Below are positions 12,401 through 20,138 of a stretch of DNA of 64,000 nucleotides, piece by piece. Source of the stretch: Patiria pectinifera. Lineage: Eukaryota; Echinodermata; Asteroidea; Valvatida; Asterinidae. Each line of letters opens with the position of its first letter. Positions within the stretch are counted from its first letter, which is position 1. The notes under the pieces are model-generated. The model searched no databases. It was not told the origin of the DNA and saw only the letters and a list, made by a program, of their open reading frames with translations. Both the position numbers and the translations under genes were made by a program. The stretch spans positions 26,364,197 to 26,428,196 of the forward strand of contig CM057149.1 of NCBI GenBank assembly GCA_029964075.1, in the 5' to 3' direction.

Positions 12401-14752
12401 GAAAGCAACCTTTGATATGTGTCTCAATCACTTTGGAGAGGTGTTGGTATTTTTCCTGAATTTCGCAACGGCGTGTATTTATCACAGGGGTTTATTTACT
12501 AGTCTGCAATCGCAGATGTCCAATATGGCGGGCATGTGTATGACCAATGGCCTGTGACTTCACGTACAGATTCCTCAATTGAACTATCGCGGTAGAATCG
12601 CGTCAACGCAGCTTGTGAAATATTGTCCAATTAAGTGATCAACATCGTCATGGACTCACTGACACCACATACTAACACTCAGTTGCGCGCGAGTATTTTA
12701 CCCGCATTTTACTGAACCAGGTTATTTTTGTTTTCACGAACCGACATTGGCACAGTGCGGCACTTCTAGCACGCACTCCATACATTTTTGTTTTGACAAA
12801 CTGCCACTGATCTAAATATCGCCAATTAAAATGGCTTTTAATAATAAATTATTGTGAAAGCCATCAAGTACACAGATCCATGGATTAAATTCATGTCAAA
12901 CTTTTGAAGACATTTTTCTCTGTAATGTAGGCCTATCGCCGCAACATGCTTGGGTGTTACCCCTAGAACTATGGGTCTTATACGTAAGACCCATAGATAT
13001 GTATATCACTGCAAACATGCTGTATGCTCTACGAATAATATACAATAAATGACCGGAAAAGTAGCGTTGAGCTTTGGAGCAGCCACTGTATATTTTTACC
13101 CCAAGACTATGCCCAGTACTTCTTGACTTACTCACGTTCATTTCGCTAAAAGGTATGTTGAATCGATCCCGATGATGCAAAAAAAATGATGAAAACAGTC
13201 CCCTTTATGTACCAACGCTACAGTTTGAGTTTCAACGTTTTAACGGCACGTTATCACGCACGCGAAGCGTTGTTGGCGTGACGTTAGAGTCTTTTGGTTT
13301 GGAAACCTACCACAGACATCGTCTTTATAGTGCATATCGTGGGCGGGCCAATCACAAGACCTCGTGATTGGCCCGTCTGATGCCGCCCGCGATATGTACT
13401 GTAAAGATGGTATCAGTGGTCGGTTCCCAGACCAAAAGACTCTGACATCACGCCAGCAACGCTTGCCGTGTGCGATAACGTGCACGTTAAAACGTTTAAA
13501 CTCAAACTGTAGCTTTGGTACGAAAAGGGGACTGTTTTCATCAATTTTTTGCATCATCGGGATCGATTCAACATACCTTTTAGCGAAATGAACGTGAGTA
13601 AGTCAAGAAGTACTGGGCATAGTCTTGGGGTACAAATATACAGCGGCCACTCCAAAGCTCAACGCTGCTTTTCCGGTCGTTGATTGTATATTATTTGTAG
13701 AGTACACAGCATGTTCGCGTTGATATGCCTATCTATGGGTCTAAGACCCATAGTTCTAGGGGTACTTGGGTGTCAGTTCCTGAAAACGAAAACCATTCTA
13801 TTTCGCGTCAGTGTCCAATGTGCGCGCGCACTACTGGGTGTCAGTTCGTGAAACCTAAATTGTTGATTACGTGGTTTTTCATGAACTGACACCAACTGGC
13901 GCTTGAGTGTCAGTCTGTGGTCTTGGTGACGAAATGGATGCAGAACGCGCAAAATCTGAGACAAACCATGGAGATGAAGGAATTCCTTCCTCCATGGACA
14001 CGATGGACAAACAAACTTACACAATTCCCCATAGGGATGTCTTAGGGGCGTGGCTAACTCGCAAGCGGGGATAGATCAATTGCACTGGTCCTGCACTAGT
14101 GAAAAAGATCACGCTAAGGCCGGGTTTGTGCACATGCATACTTTCAACATTTTTTGCAATTTTAAACAAAAAGCACACAGGCATGACAATCATGACAATA
14201 ACAAGTGGTAAGTGGCATGAAAAGCCATGAAGATGAAAGCCATAGAACTAGTAGTACGTGTCATACCCATAGTTCTAGGGTAGGGGCCTGTAAGTGTAAC
14301 TCCAAAATAGCCAATCAAACAAACACATGTCATGACAAACATTTGTCAAACCTAAAAAGTCAAGCAACAAAAAAGTTAGGCCCACGACTTCTGAAAATAT
14401 TAAACTGTTATATAAACCAGTATTCATTATTAGCGTCAAATACTACATCCCTCAAAATAAAAAAAGCACAACAATCACAAGAAAATTAATGCATAAATTA
14501 ACAGCAAATAAATTTCAACATGAATGATTAATAGGAGAAACGCCGGCCGGCCAGCCAAGGTGAATAAACTAAAGTTCGCCCGTCATGTTCCGTAGTAGGC
14601 TACACGCAAAAATCATGTTGAACAAATCCCGATGTCCTTTCGGTCGATTAACTTAAAACTTAACTTGTAACAAACCTATATCCATGGCAGTTTTACTTAC
14701 ATGTCGCCAGCAGCACAGCCAAGAGCCCGAATACCCAAAACTTCGCCGACAT
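299..14752 (-). CDS. HSP90B1: Endoplasmin (GRP94), exons 1-8, 3' part outside the window
   Basis: ER-lumen HSP90 chaperone that folds secreted and membrane clients using ATP. Eight coding exons (14752-14701, 12043-11938, 10839-10698, 5023-4907, 3459-3334, 2972-2903, 1373-1244, 410-299) join in phase with GT/AG sites and give residues 1-285. Visible are a signal peptide (about 1-17), an acidic stretch (about 20-45), and the GHKL ATPase motifs: [10 protein letters not shown] at 105-114, DTGIGM at 151-156, [11 protein letters not shown] at 166-176 and [10 protein letters not shown] at 192-201. The signal peptide and acidic pre-N stretch separate it from cytosolic HSP90. The family is about 800 residues long, so roughly two thirds lies beyond the left edge. 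ERSE sites upstream suggest induction by the unfolded protein response. Identification is by motif recognition, not by search. Confidence 0.96.
590..795 (+). mobile_element. Possible tRNA-derived SINE
   Basis: GTGGTCGAGTGGTTAGACATCTGC near 600 resembles an A-box region of a Ser/Leu-type tRNA. A related tRNA-like head sits at about 32310-32420 on the other strand. No target-site duplication was found, and the end point is a guess. Confidence 0.4.
858..1189. mobile_element. Fold-back MITE with CAGGGTG ends and TA duplication
   Basis: 332 bp. Long inverted arms: AGAAGTAGGGCACATG and TTAGGGTTGAATCTCCTCTT on the left reappear as reverse complements on the right. Ends CAGGGTG...CACCCTG are flanked by TA on both sides, as for mariner-type elements. 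A roughly 35-bp direct repeat (around GTTGGGAGCACCAA) lies just outside both ends (about 817-850 and 1197-1230), so the insertion may have come with a local duplication. There is no coding capacity. Confidence 0.75.
1244..1373 (-). CDS. HSP90B1: HSP90B1 exon 7: end of the N domain
   Basis: Residues 205-247 with two bases of the next codon. Reads [20 protein letters not shown], then the conserved [12 protein letters not shown], which ends the beta-sheet core of the GHKL fold in HSP90s. Phase 1 in, phase 2 out. Confidence 0.96.
1450..1870. repeat. G-rich bounded repeat in an HSP90B1 intron
   Basis: Starts with a long G run and a GCAGAATCTGCCCCCC palindrome and ends with GGGGCGGAATCCGCCCCC near 1853-1870. 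The similar G-rich ends suggest a small element. The interior shows no gene. From 1870 to 2902 I see only plain intron. Confidence 0.35.
2903..2972 (-). CDS. HSP90B1: HSP90B1 exon 6: [10 protein letters not shown] motif
   Basis: 70 bases, residues 182-204 plus one base of the next codon. Contains [14 protein letters not shown], the Gly-rich ATP loop of HSP90. The acceptor CTTTTCAG and donor GTAGGT give phase 0 to 1. Confidence 0.96.
3334..3459 (-). CDS. HSP90B1: HSP90B1 exon 5: DTGIGM and ATP-lid segment
   Basis: 42 codons, phase 0 to 0, residues 140-181. Contains HITDTGIGM (adenine pocket) and [13 protein letters not shown] (ATP-lid region), both diagnostic for HSP90. Flanked by a TTTTTACAG acceptor and a GTAAGG donor. 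Confidence 0.97.
3565..3845. repeat. Degenerate 30-bp-class tandem repeat (GGATTTTGGAGGATTGAGGATGA)
   Basis: Irregular tandem units around GAGGATTTTGGAGGATTGAG and GATGAATGGTG, about six copies. The same words on the opposite strand recur at 23330-23730. Lies in the HSP90B1 intron between exons 4 and 5. Confidence 0.75.
4363..4605. mobile_element. Fold-back MITE, GGGCCAATTTCATAGAGC ends
   Basis: 243 bp, nearly a full palindrome. The left end GGGCCAATTTCATAGAGCTG is mirrored by CAGCTCTATGAAATTGGGCC at the right end. CCAAAACTCCATG and CATGGAGTTTTGGCC are mirrored in the middle. I associate this repeat with echinoderm genomes, from memory only. Confidence 0.75.
4907..5023 (-). CDS. HSP90B1: HSP90B1 exon 4: catalytic Glu and ATP/Mg motif
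   Basis: 39 codons, phase 0 to 0, residues 101-139. [18 protein letters not shown] holds Glu105, Asn109 and Asp112, the positions expected for the catalytic base and the Mg-ATP binding Asn of HSP90. It is followed by EELVIKIK. The acceptor is TTTGCAG and the donor is GTGAAA. Confidence 0.97.
6685..6755. repeat. ACATGTAC-type microsatellite
   Basis: Imperfect repeats of TACATG/CATGTA with ATGCATGTACATACATCATG near the start. The sequence is self-complementary, so it can form a hairpin. Similar DNA recurs at 9113-9165 and near 8100 and 8335. Confidence 0.8.
7545..7935. mobile_element. Fold-back element with internal CAGTTCGTGAAA arms
   Basis: GGTTTCACGAACTGAC and GACATCCCCCACAGTGCG on the left are mirrored by GTCAGTTCGTGAAAAC and CGCACTGTGGCGGATATC on the right around a central axis near 7745. 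A second copy at about 12650-13922 has the same central words (TACACGGAT / GCATGCTTGG). Ends are not exactly placed. Confidence 0.65.
9113..9165. repeat. ACATGTAC microsatellite
   Basis: Near-perfect run of ACATGTACATGTAC followed by its inverted form with GTACACGTTGTAC. Palindromic, hence prone to slippage. Confidence 0.85.
9845..10400. repeat. 67-bp minisatellite, about eight copies
   Basis: Unit contains GAGCAGTTACCCTGCTAAATG, then CAGTGGATTCTGTTGTGTCAG and CCTTGACAATAT. GAGCA starts recur near 9906, 9974, 10036, 10103, 10169 and 10243, with spacing 62-74. Late copies are more diverged. Fragments of the unit (AAATGCAACAAAATAC) continue to 10680. Confidence 0.9.
10393..10480. repeat. AT-rich low-complexity run
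   Basis: TATATATTTTT-type sequence directly after the 67-bp minisatellite. Confidence 0.9.
10698..10839 (-). CDS. HSP90B1: HSP90B1 exon 3: start of the ATPase domain
   Basis: Encodes residues 53-100, with [20 protein letters not shown], the hallmark first helix of the HSP90 N domain. In HSP90s this helix carries contacts used in N-terminal dimerisation. Enters in phase 2, leaves in phase 0 at a GTGTGT donor. Confidence 0.96.
10840..11937. other. HSP90B1 intron 2, nothing recognised
   Basis: 1.1 kb between exons 2 and 3. I see no repeat, RNA gene or exon that I can support. Confidence 0.7.
11938..12043 (-). CDS. HSP90B1: HSP90B1 exon 2: acidic pre-N segment
   Basis: Encodes residues 18-52 and part of codon 53, including the acidic run [18 protein letters not shown] and a following SKTDDETVE stretch that matches the GRP94-specific region between signal peptide and ATPase domain. 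Enters in phase 1 after a CTCAG acceptor and leaves in phase 2 at a GTAC donor. Confidence 0.93.
12650..13922. mobile_element. Element Y, middle layer of the nest
   Basis: Shares with 7545-7935 the words CACAGTGCGGCACTTCTAG, CACGAACCGACATTGG and CAGTTCGTGAAACC. It sits inside element X and is itself split by the 807-bp palindrome at 12958-13764. Boundaries are approximate. Confidence 0.55.
12958..13764. mobile_element. 807-bp Mutator-like fold-back element with 9-bp target duplication
   Basis: Starts TACCCCTAGAACTATGGGTC and ends with the reverse complement. The arms are about 390 bp each (mirrored words include GTTGAATCGATCCCGATGATG and AACGCTGCTTTTCC), so nearly all of it is a palindrome. 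CTTGGGTGT flanks it exactly on both sides (12949-12957 and 13765-13773). Long inverted arms with a 9-bp duplication are typical of Mutator-like elements. It encodes no transposase; the open frames inside are side products of the palindrome. Confidence 0.8.
14701..14752 (-). CDS. HSP90B1: HSP90B1 coding exon 1: signal peptide
   Basis: Starts at the ATG at 14752-14750 and encodes 17 residues, a short basic start followed by a hydrophobic core ([12 protein letters not shown]), then splits codon 18 at an exact GTAAGT donor (phase 1). This is a classical signal peptide, as expected for an ER chaperone. Other start codons upstream are in other frames. Confidence 0.9.
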
Positions 14753-14891
14753 TTTTGGTTGAACCGGTAGAAAAATGCACCTTCTCCGCACGTGTTTGTA
14801 CACACAAATGCACCAGCGTAAAGCGATGTCGATGACATGAATTAAAAAAACATGGTACACGAAGTACACAAAGGTCACACGTGGAGTGTGG

Positions 14892-14910
14892 CCAATCAGA
14901 GCCGACCACG
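14892..14910 (+). promoter_or_regulatory. ER stress response element (ERSE), exact match
   Basis: CCAAT at 14892-14896, nine bases, then CCACG at 14906-14910: the exact CCAAT-N9-CCACG consensus. In known ERSEs, NF-Y binds CCAAT and ATF6 or XBP1 binds CCACG. It lies 140 bases upstream of the HSP90B1 start codon. ERSEs are known to work in both orientations. Confidence 0.85.
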
Positions 14911-14924
14911 CTAAAACCAACCAG

Positions 14925-14943
14925 CCAATCACGTTATCCCAAC
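14925..14943 (+). promoter_or_regulatory. Degenerate third ERSE
   Basis: CCAAT at 14925-14929, nine bases, then CCAAC in place of CCACG. The CCAAT box is intact, so NF-Y could bind. The second half-site has two mismatches, so ATF6/XBP1 binding is doubtful. Confidence 0.4.
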
Positions 14944-14964
14944 TCAGCTAGGCCGACGGCTGAG

Positions 14965-14983
14965 CGTGGCTCTGTGTGATTGG
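14965..14983 (-). promoter_or_regulatory. Second ERSE, exact match, opposite orientation
   Basis: On the plus strand CGTGG (14965-14969), nine bases, ATTGG (14979-14983), which is CCAAT-N9-CCACG on the minus strand, the coding strand of HSP90B1. Two exact 10-of-10 matches with the right spacing within 92 bases are very unlikely to be chance. Confidence 0.85.
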
Positions 14984-15388
14984 TATTTAGTTAGCATGAC
15001 GTTCGACTAACATGAATATGCAACAAGCGCGTAAATTGCATGAAATCAGTTATATTTTGCATTTTAAATGTTATACGAAAATAAACTGAACGCTTAGCAG
15101 CAACAGCAGGCTGTGGTCTTTTTAATGTCAAATCTTATTGCCCTTGAAGGGTCAGTAACTCTTTAACAAATAGAATCGTTTCTTCTTGATAACCTGACAT
15201 TACAACAATCTAGAATTTAGAAAATTGAAAGCCTTTCCTCCCCATTCCCCACGCACACACGTAATGCAATTTGAACGTTTTAATTTATAATTTTCGAAGA
15301 CCTATAAACTTTCTGATTAGGTCATTTCTGAAACTCAAGCAAATGACCGTCCTAAAAACTCAATGATTTGTAGGCATGTGGGGTAATA

Positions 15389-15903
15389 CAGGGTGAGTAA
15401 AAAAAAACACGCAACCCAAATGTCGGGACTATTGTTTTTGCAAAGTTCTGCATGAAGCACTTTCAAAATCTAGGATACAAAAGCGCAATTCGTAAGCTTT
15501 CTTTTAGTACAAGAATCATGCAAATCACTCAAGCACTTTTTAAGTTATGGAATTTTAAGCACAACCACCGCTTTAAAGTTCTGTCCACGGATCACACAAA
15601 AGGTGTGCATTCTTTCACTTAGTTTCAGCAAATTCAACAATTCACACACATCCCTATATGATTTGTTTTCGTTTTGCTGAAAGAACTCTTACCGTTTTGT
15701 GATCCGTGGACAGAAAATTTAAAACGGTGGTTGTGTTTAAAAGTCCGTAACTTGAAAAGTACATGAGTGATTTGAATGATTCTTCTACAAAAAGAAAGCT
15801 TATAAATTGAGCTCTGACATCCTAGATTTTGAAAGTGCTACATTTAGAACTTCACTAAAACAATGGTCCGGGCATTTGGGTTTCGTTTTTTTTACTCACC
15901 CAG
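15389..15903. mobile_element. Fold-back MITE, CAGGGTGAGTAAAA ends, TA duplication
   Basis: 515 bp in the HSP90B1-TTC41 intergenic region. Ends CAGGGTGAGT...ACTCACCCAG, flanked by TA. The inner arms carry CTGTCCACGGATCAC mirrored by GTGATCCGTGGACAG. A clear sister copy lies at 50327-50807. Confidence 0.8.
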
Positions 15904-16149
15904 TAGTTACAAGTACATACTTGAATGCGGGCGATAAGCAAATAAACAGGTGCAGTTTCTGGCGGTTTTTTTATTTATTTGATAAAAACTGGTGGAGAGT
16001 TTACTTTGTTAGGAATGGGAATGAGATAATACTGGTGAGGTAATGCGAACGGGCAATTGCAATGAGGAGTGACCGTAGCTTGTTATTCTGATCAATTTGA
16101 TTGGATGTAAACAATTTAAATGACAATGCGACCTGCAGACAAAACCGGT

Positions 16150-16381
16150 GGAAAATATCCAGGGGAGGCGCAATTAACGCGGAGGCTAGGGGCAATGCTC
16201 CCCCTCACCTATTCCCCCCCCCCCTTTTAGTCCCATACCACGACCCTTGCTGATATGCATGTGGCCTATTTTCAAGTAGCATGTCAAAATAGTTCGCCCC
16301 CCGAAAAAAAACCACAATTTTTTTCTTCTCGCTGAATTTTTTTGTGAGCCCTCCCCAGCCAAATCCTGGGTGCACCACTGA
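16150..16381. mobile_element. Repeat copy with GGGTGCACCACTG end
   Basis: Contains TTTTAGTCCCATACCACGAC, ATATGCATGTGGCCTATTTT and CCAGCCAAATCCTGGGTGCA, matching the complete copy at 42072-42386 in order. The left end is decayed. Confidence 0.6.
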
Positions 16382-16639
16382 ACAAAACTAGAGCAGCCTG
16401 ATGTTTCAGCACTAGCTAGCAAAAGGCCTTCACTCCAGAAGGCTGAAATCTCAGGCCGTTATTAAAAAAACAGTTATTCGCCTGACAGAGATTTGTATTG
16501 AGTCAAACTTAAGTTTGGCACAGTTTGATGGTTATTTTGTATTTTCAACAATCCAATGCCATATTTTGAAACTGAAATAGCCATTTTTTTATTCAATAAG
16601 TTTTTGGAACTATCGCCTTCCATATAAATGCATAGCTTG

Positions 16640-17180
16640 CTAACCCGTGGTTCGGAAGCGCAAGGGTGGGGGTGGCGGGGGCAAGAGGTTGCCGGTGGTG
16701 GGGGAGTTCATTTTTTTTTAGTGCCACCACCGTGGTGATATGCCTAATTTCGAGTAATGATATAATAGGGATGTAAATGGCGCCACCAACGTCAAAATAG
16801 TCTGTCCCCCCGTACCCGCACCACCCACTAAAATCAATTGCAATTTTTTTTGCGGCCAAACATTTTGTGCAACATTTTGCTGCTGCAAAAAAAATCAAAC
16901 TTCTATGAAGCCCGGGAAGGGACAGGGTGGAATTTTTTTTTGGAGTTTACTAATTCGTTCGCACGAATTACTAATTCGTTCCCACGAATTAGTAATTCGT
17001 TCCCACGAATTGCTAATTCGTTCGCACGAATTAGTAATTCGTGCGAACGAATTAGGAATTCGTGCGAACGAAATATGTCCCTTCCCGGGCTTCATAAACT
17101 TCTGATACAAAATTGAAAAAAAAAATTGTGAGCGCCCCCCCCCCCCAAAAAACACCCAAATTCCTGGTGCCACGACATGC
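16640..17180. mobile_element. Diverged copy of the same family, carrying a nested insertion
   Basis: Shares GGGATGTAAATGGCGCCACC and AACGTCAAAATAGTCTGTCC with 42072-42386. Interrupted at 16905-17095 by a separate TIR element. The right end is near TTCCTGGTGCCACGAC. Confidence 0.6.
16905..17095. mobile_element. 191-bp TIR element with palindromic satellite core and 8-bp duplication
   Basis: The left end ATGAAGCCCGGGAAGGGAC is exactly mirrored by GTCCCTTCCCGGGCTTCAT at the right. AAACTTCT flanks both ends (16897-16904 and 17096-17103). The core (about 16950-17070) is six copies of a 21-bp palindromic unit around CTAATTCGTTCGCACGAATTA, turning over in the middle. The homologous repeat near 42320 has a single AAACTTCT, as an empty site should. 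Confidence 0.8.
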
Positions 17181-17805
17181 CAAGGTTGGCAAAAAGAACA
17201 AGCGCCATTGTATATTGATAAAAGGTGTTAAATTCATGCTTTGGTCGTCAAAATGCCAAATTCCCTGTCATTTTGACTGATATCTGCCTAACTAGTCTGA
17301 GTATCACCCGTCAGGGAGCGAGCCGTGTGTCAACGAGCGTCTACTAACTACTACATGTAGAACTGACCCAGATCATTGATCACTTGATCAATGGGAGTTT
17401 TTGTATGGTTTTAATTCCATGGCTACAGTCTAGCGCCCGCTACTGGTGGTCATGTGTCGATCGTGCAAATTGTAAACAAAATAAAGGTCGGCGTGTGGTA
17501 TCGAGTAGGCTACTCCATAATCTCGTCAACAATTTTCAGTACAGTTTCAGATATTACTTATATCTGCAAGTTGAGAGGTAGGTACACGTAGGTCGTGGGA
17601 GCCAAGCCGTTTTTGTAGATCTAGACGAGATCACCACGTTGTTGATCAGTACAGTGACGTGACACGCGGTCTGACATGTCTGACGCACTACCTGACTACA
17701 CTCGGCATATTCAACAAACAGGTGGTCGCGTGTTCATTTCCTGTCTCGATCAGCTCCGTAGGGCCGGGGACTGTCGGGGCTTCCTGTGTGTACAGGGTAA
17801 ACGGT

Positions 17806-17850
17806 ACCCCTAGAATAACCATAGAGCTAGGACCCAGCTAGAACTATGGG
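17806..17850. repeat. Small relic of the TACCCCTAGAAC element
   Basis: GGTACCCCTAGAATAACCAT followed by CAGCTAGAACTATGGGAC resembles the two ends of the 12958-13764 element brought close together. Another single end is at about 14267-14285. The DNA from 17190 to 18100 is otherwise without recognisable content. Confidence 0.4.
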
Positions 17851-18100
17851 ACTCCAGTCGAGCTTGACTAGAGCTGGACAGATTCCATATCTGGCCATCA
17901 CTATTTTTTCCTTTGAAGTTTGACTTTGAGTGACCTATCATAATACTATCACAAATTCACAAATTACTTTTTAATAAGACTTTTAAGAGTAGACTCAAGA
18001 GACGAATTTAACCAGAAGGACTTGAAAGTCCTAGTTTTAGCTGAATATTGAGGCATAAGGGTAAGTAATATTTTTAAAGTTATACAACCAACGGGTATGT

Positions 18101-18433
18101 TACCCCGCCACTCGATCTATCCACCTCGTAGCCGGCTACGAGGTCACGGTTGATTGACCTCAATAAACATTCTCAGCGCTACTTGTAATTGTATGTGTAC
18201 CATGCGTCATGTTCCATTGCACTCCCACTTCGTAACCGCGTAGCCGCCAACAGGGTGGTTGGTTTGGACTTTATTTTTTCAGCAACTCCCATTCCTTTTG
18301 TGTTGCTTCGTTCTCAAATAATGGACCCCCACTCAGTATCCGCGTAGCTGGCATGGACTTGAATTGTTTCTTTTCCACTGATTCCAACCTCGTAGCCAGA
18401 GAATTTAGGGGTGTATTTCCGAGTGGCGGGGTA
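18101..18433. mobile_element. MITE with TACCCCGCCACTCG ends
   Basis: 333 bp, left TACCCCGCCACTCG, right CGAGTGGCGGGGTA. The interior repeats CGTAGCC several times (CTCGTAGCCGGCTACGAG is itself a palindrome). No clear target-site duplication. Confidence 0.6.
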
Positions 18434-18599
18434 TTCTGCAATTACTCCCAGATAAGAACTTTGAGGACATTGTTGGGGTCAAACGACAATGAAAATGATA
18501 CAACTCGTAAAAGATGATGACGATCACACCAGGATGCGCTGTTAATGAGCAAACCCACACAGATTACCATGGCGTTAGAAAAGTGCGCACCAAAATCAT

Positions 18600-18810
18600 G
18601 TTACTATTAAGAAAATAAGGTTTTTGATGTTGAATTCAGGCGCAATACAAAATATGACTCAGCAACTTTTGAATTGATATCGAGATCCTCAAATTGATTG
18701 ATCCTTGGAATATACCAGTGCAGCTTTCACAGAGCTAAAATTTTATCAGGTTAATTGTTAAGCACCCGTCTTTAAATTTTGAGCATGTAATCTATAAGGG
18801 CAATCATCAG
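18600..18810 (+). repeat. Dispersed repeat R, copy 1
   Basis: Shares with 22240-22505 and 43320-43565 the ordered words GGCGCAATACAAAATATGAC, ATCGAGATCCT, GGAATATACCAG, TTCACAGAGCTAA, GTTAATTGTTAAGCACCC and TTTTGAGCA. Non-coding. Confidence 0.6.
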
Positions 18811-19061
18811 CTTTACTGCAATCAGATCTGGTTATTTCTGCATGTACCGTGTGTACAGACAACAGTACTCAACCCTACATTTTGACTGTCATCAAGGATT
18901 CTTTGAGCTTGGAATTATTTGGACAAAAAGTGGAAGCTGGAGTTTTTCTTGCAAGCTTTTTGATAGCCCCATGTGTCTAAGTCCTGGACTTCGTCCATAT
19001 TTAGAGTCACAATGCATGCTAAATTTCTGGCATTTAGTTGTTTCATGAATTTGACTGTTTT

Positions 19062-19412
19062 TCACTCAGTATTTCTTTAGAAGCTACTTTACCCAGTAAA
19101 TAATCAGGAAAAATGGAAATGCTCAAATCCAGCAGTATTGGCTGCAGCGGAGACGCGCACAAATTGCGCTGTTTGCGTAGAGTAAAATGACATGCTCATT
19201 TGCTGATCGTGCATTTCGGTTTTGGGCGTATCGGCTCAGGAGATGCACCGGTATTGAATATAAACGCAGATATGCAAATGGACGTACAAAATACGTACAA
19301 AATACGTACAAAATTTCTAGTTCTCCATAGGTTTGTGTACAAACATGGATGCACCCAGCAGGCATCACTTTGTACATGAGTTAGCACTCTAGTAATTTAA
19401 TATAGCTCTATG
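19062..19412. mobile_element. Partial copy of the CATAGAGC TIR element
   Basis: Matches 24300-24613 in order: GTTTGCGTAGAGTAAAATG, CGGTTTTGGGCGTATCGGCT, CCATAGGTTTGTGTACAAAC, and the right end TAATTTAATATAGCTCTATG. The left inverted arm is missing. Includes three tandem ACGTACAAAAT units. Confidence 0.65.
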
Positions 19413-19544
19413 ACTGTTTTACACTTACCATGCTTTGCTTTACCTCTAGGTAATATGTATGCATATGTCCAGTGTAGAATGCAGTAGAATACAGTGTGAT
19501 TGGTCATGAGCAACTAAAGAGTGACTGGGTTTTACGGCAGAAAT

Positions 19545-20138
19545 ATGGCTCCACCAAGTTCGCCTCTCAAGCGCAGCCTCAGCAGCATTGGGCGCCAGAT
19601 CTCCTTCCGCCAGCCCATCAGGCCCTTCATCTCCTCCACCTTCGTGGACTTCTTCGAGGAGCGGGACCACCTGGTCAAGCGGGTCTTCCCCCAGCTGAAC
19701 AGCCTGTGCCACCAGCGGGGCACCCACTTCAGCCCTGTGGACCTACGCTGGGGCATCAACGAGGAGCAGTCGCAGTCCGGTCACGTCATCTCCCTCTGCC
19801 TGGACTACATCAACTCCTGCAGCCCTTTCTTCATCTGTCTCCTCGGGGAGCGCTACGGCTCCCGGCGGCCCACCGATGCACAGCCGCTCCAGCCCAACAC
19901 CGACATCGACAGCAAGGACCTGGCCTGGCTGGATAAGAACTACCTGGTGGCAGCCGCCAACGGTCATAACTGGATCCTGCAGGAAGCCTATCAGTGCTGT
20001 AGCGTGACAGAGTTGGAGATTATTCAGGCTGTCTATCTGAATGACAGCCAGCATTGCAGGTTCTACTTCAGGGATGTCAGGCACATTGAAGACAAGTTTG
20101 CCGATCTACCTCAAGTTGAGAGAGAAAACAAATTACAG
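19545..20138 (+). CDS. TTC41: TTC41 exon 1: DUF4062
   Basis: Residues 1-198. RPFISSTFVDFFEERDHLVK, PVDLRWGI, SCSPFFICLLGERYG and ITELEII-like text (here VTELEIIQAVY) are the run of motifs of the DUF4062 domain seen in NPHP3, TEP1 and TTC41. The N-terminal 20 residues are Ser/Pro/Arg-rich. The exon is GC-richer than its surroundings. Donor GTACTG, phase 0. Confidence 0.93.

Larger units (their letters stand above)
12576..14082. mobile_element. Interrupted TIR element X (CAATTG ends), outer layer of a nest
   Basis: The left part (12576 to about 12640, CAATTGAACTATCGCGGTAG) and the right part (about 13925-14082, ending GGGATAGATCAATTG) together match the two intact copies at 33840-34201 in order. 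The sequence between them is foreign to that element. Ends are inverted repeats of CAATTGAnCTATCGC type. Confidence 0.7.
14753..15000 (-). promoter_or_regulatory. HSP90B1: HSP90B1 5' UTR and proximal promoter
   Basis: The 250 bases upstream of the HSP90B1 ATG hold two exact ERSEs, one degenerate ERSE and several CCAAT boxes, a layout like that known for vertebrate GRP94/GRP78 promoters. No clear TATA box was seen. The transcription start cannot be placed from sequence alone; it should lie between the ATG and the nearest ERSE. Confidence 0.7.

Noticed and set aside
13240..13557. Opposed open frames near 13.3-13.6 kb as a gene pair
   Set aside because: Both come from the two arms of the 807-bp palindrome and mirror one another.
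14753..19544. Classical shared bidirectional promoter for HSP90B1 and TTC41
   Set aside because: The starts are 4.8 kb apart with transposon insertions between; typical bidirectional promoters are under 1 kb. Shared enhancer use remains possible.
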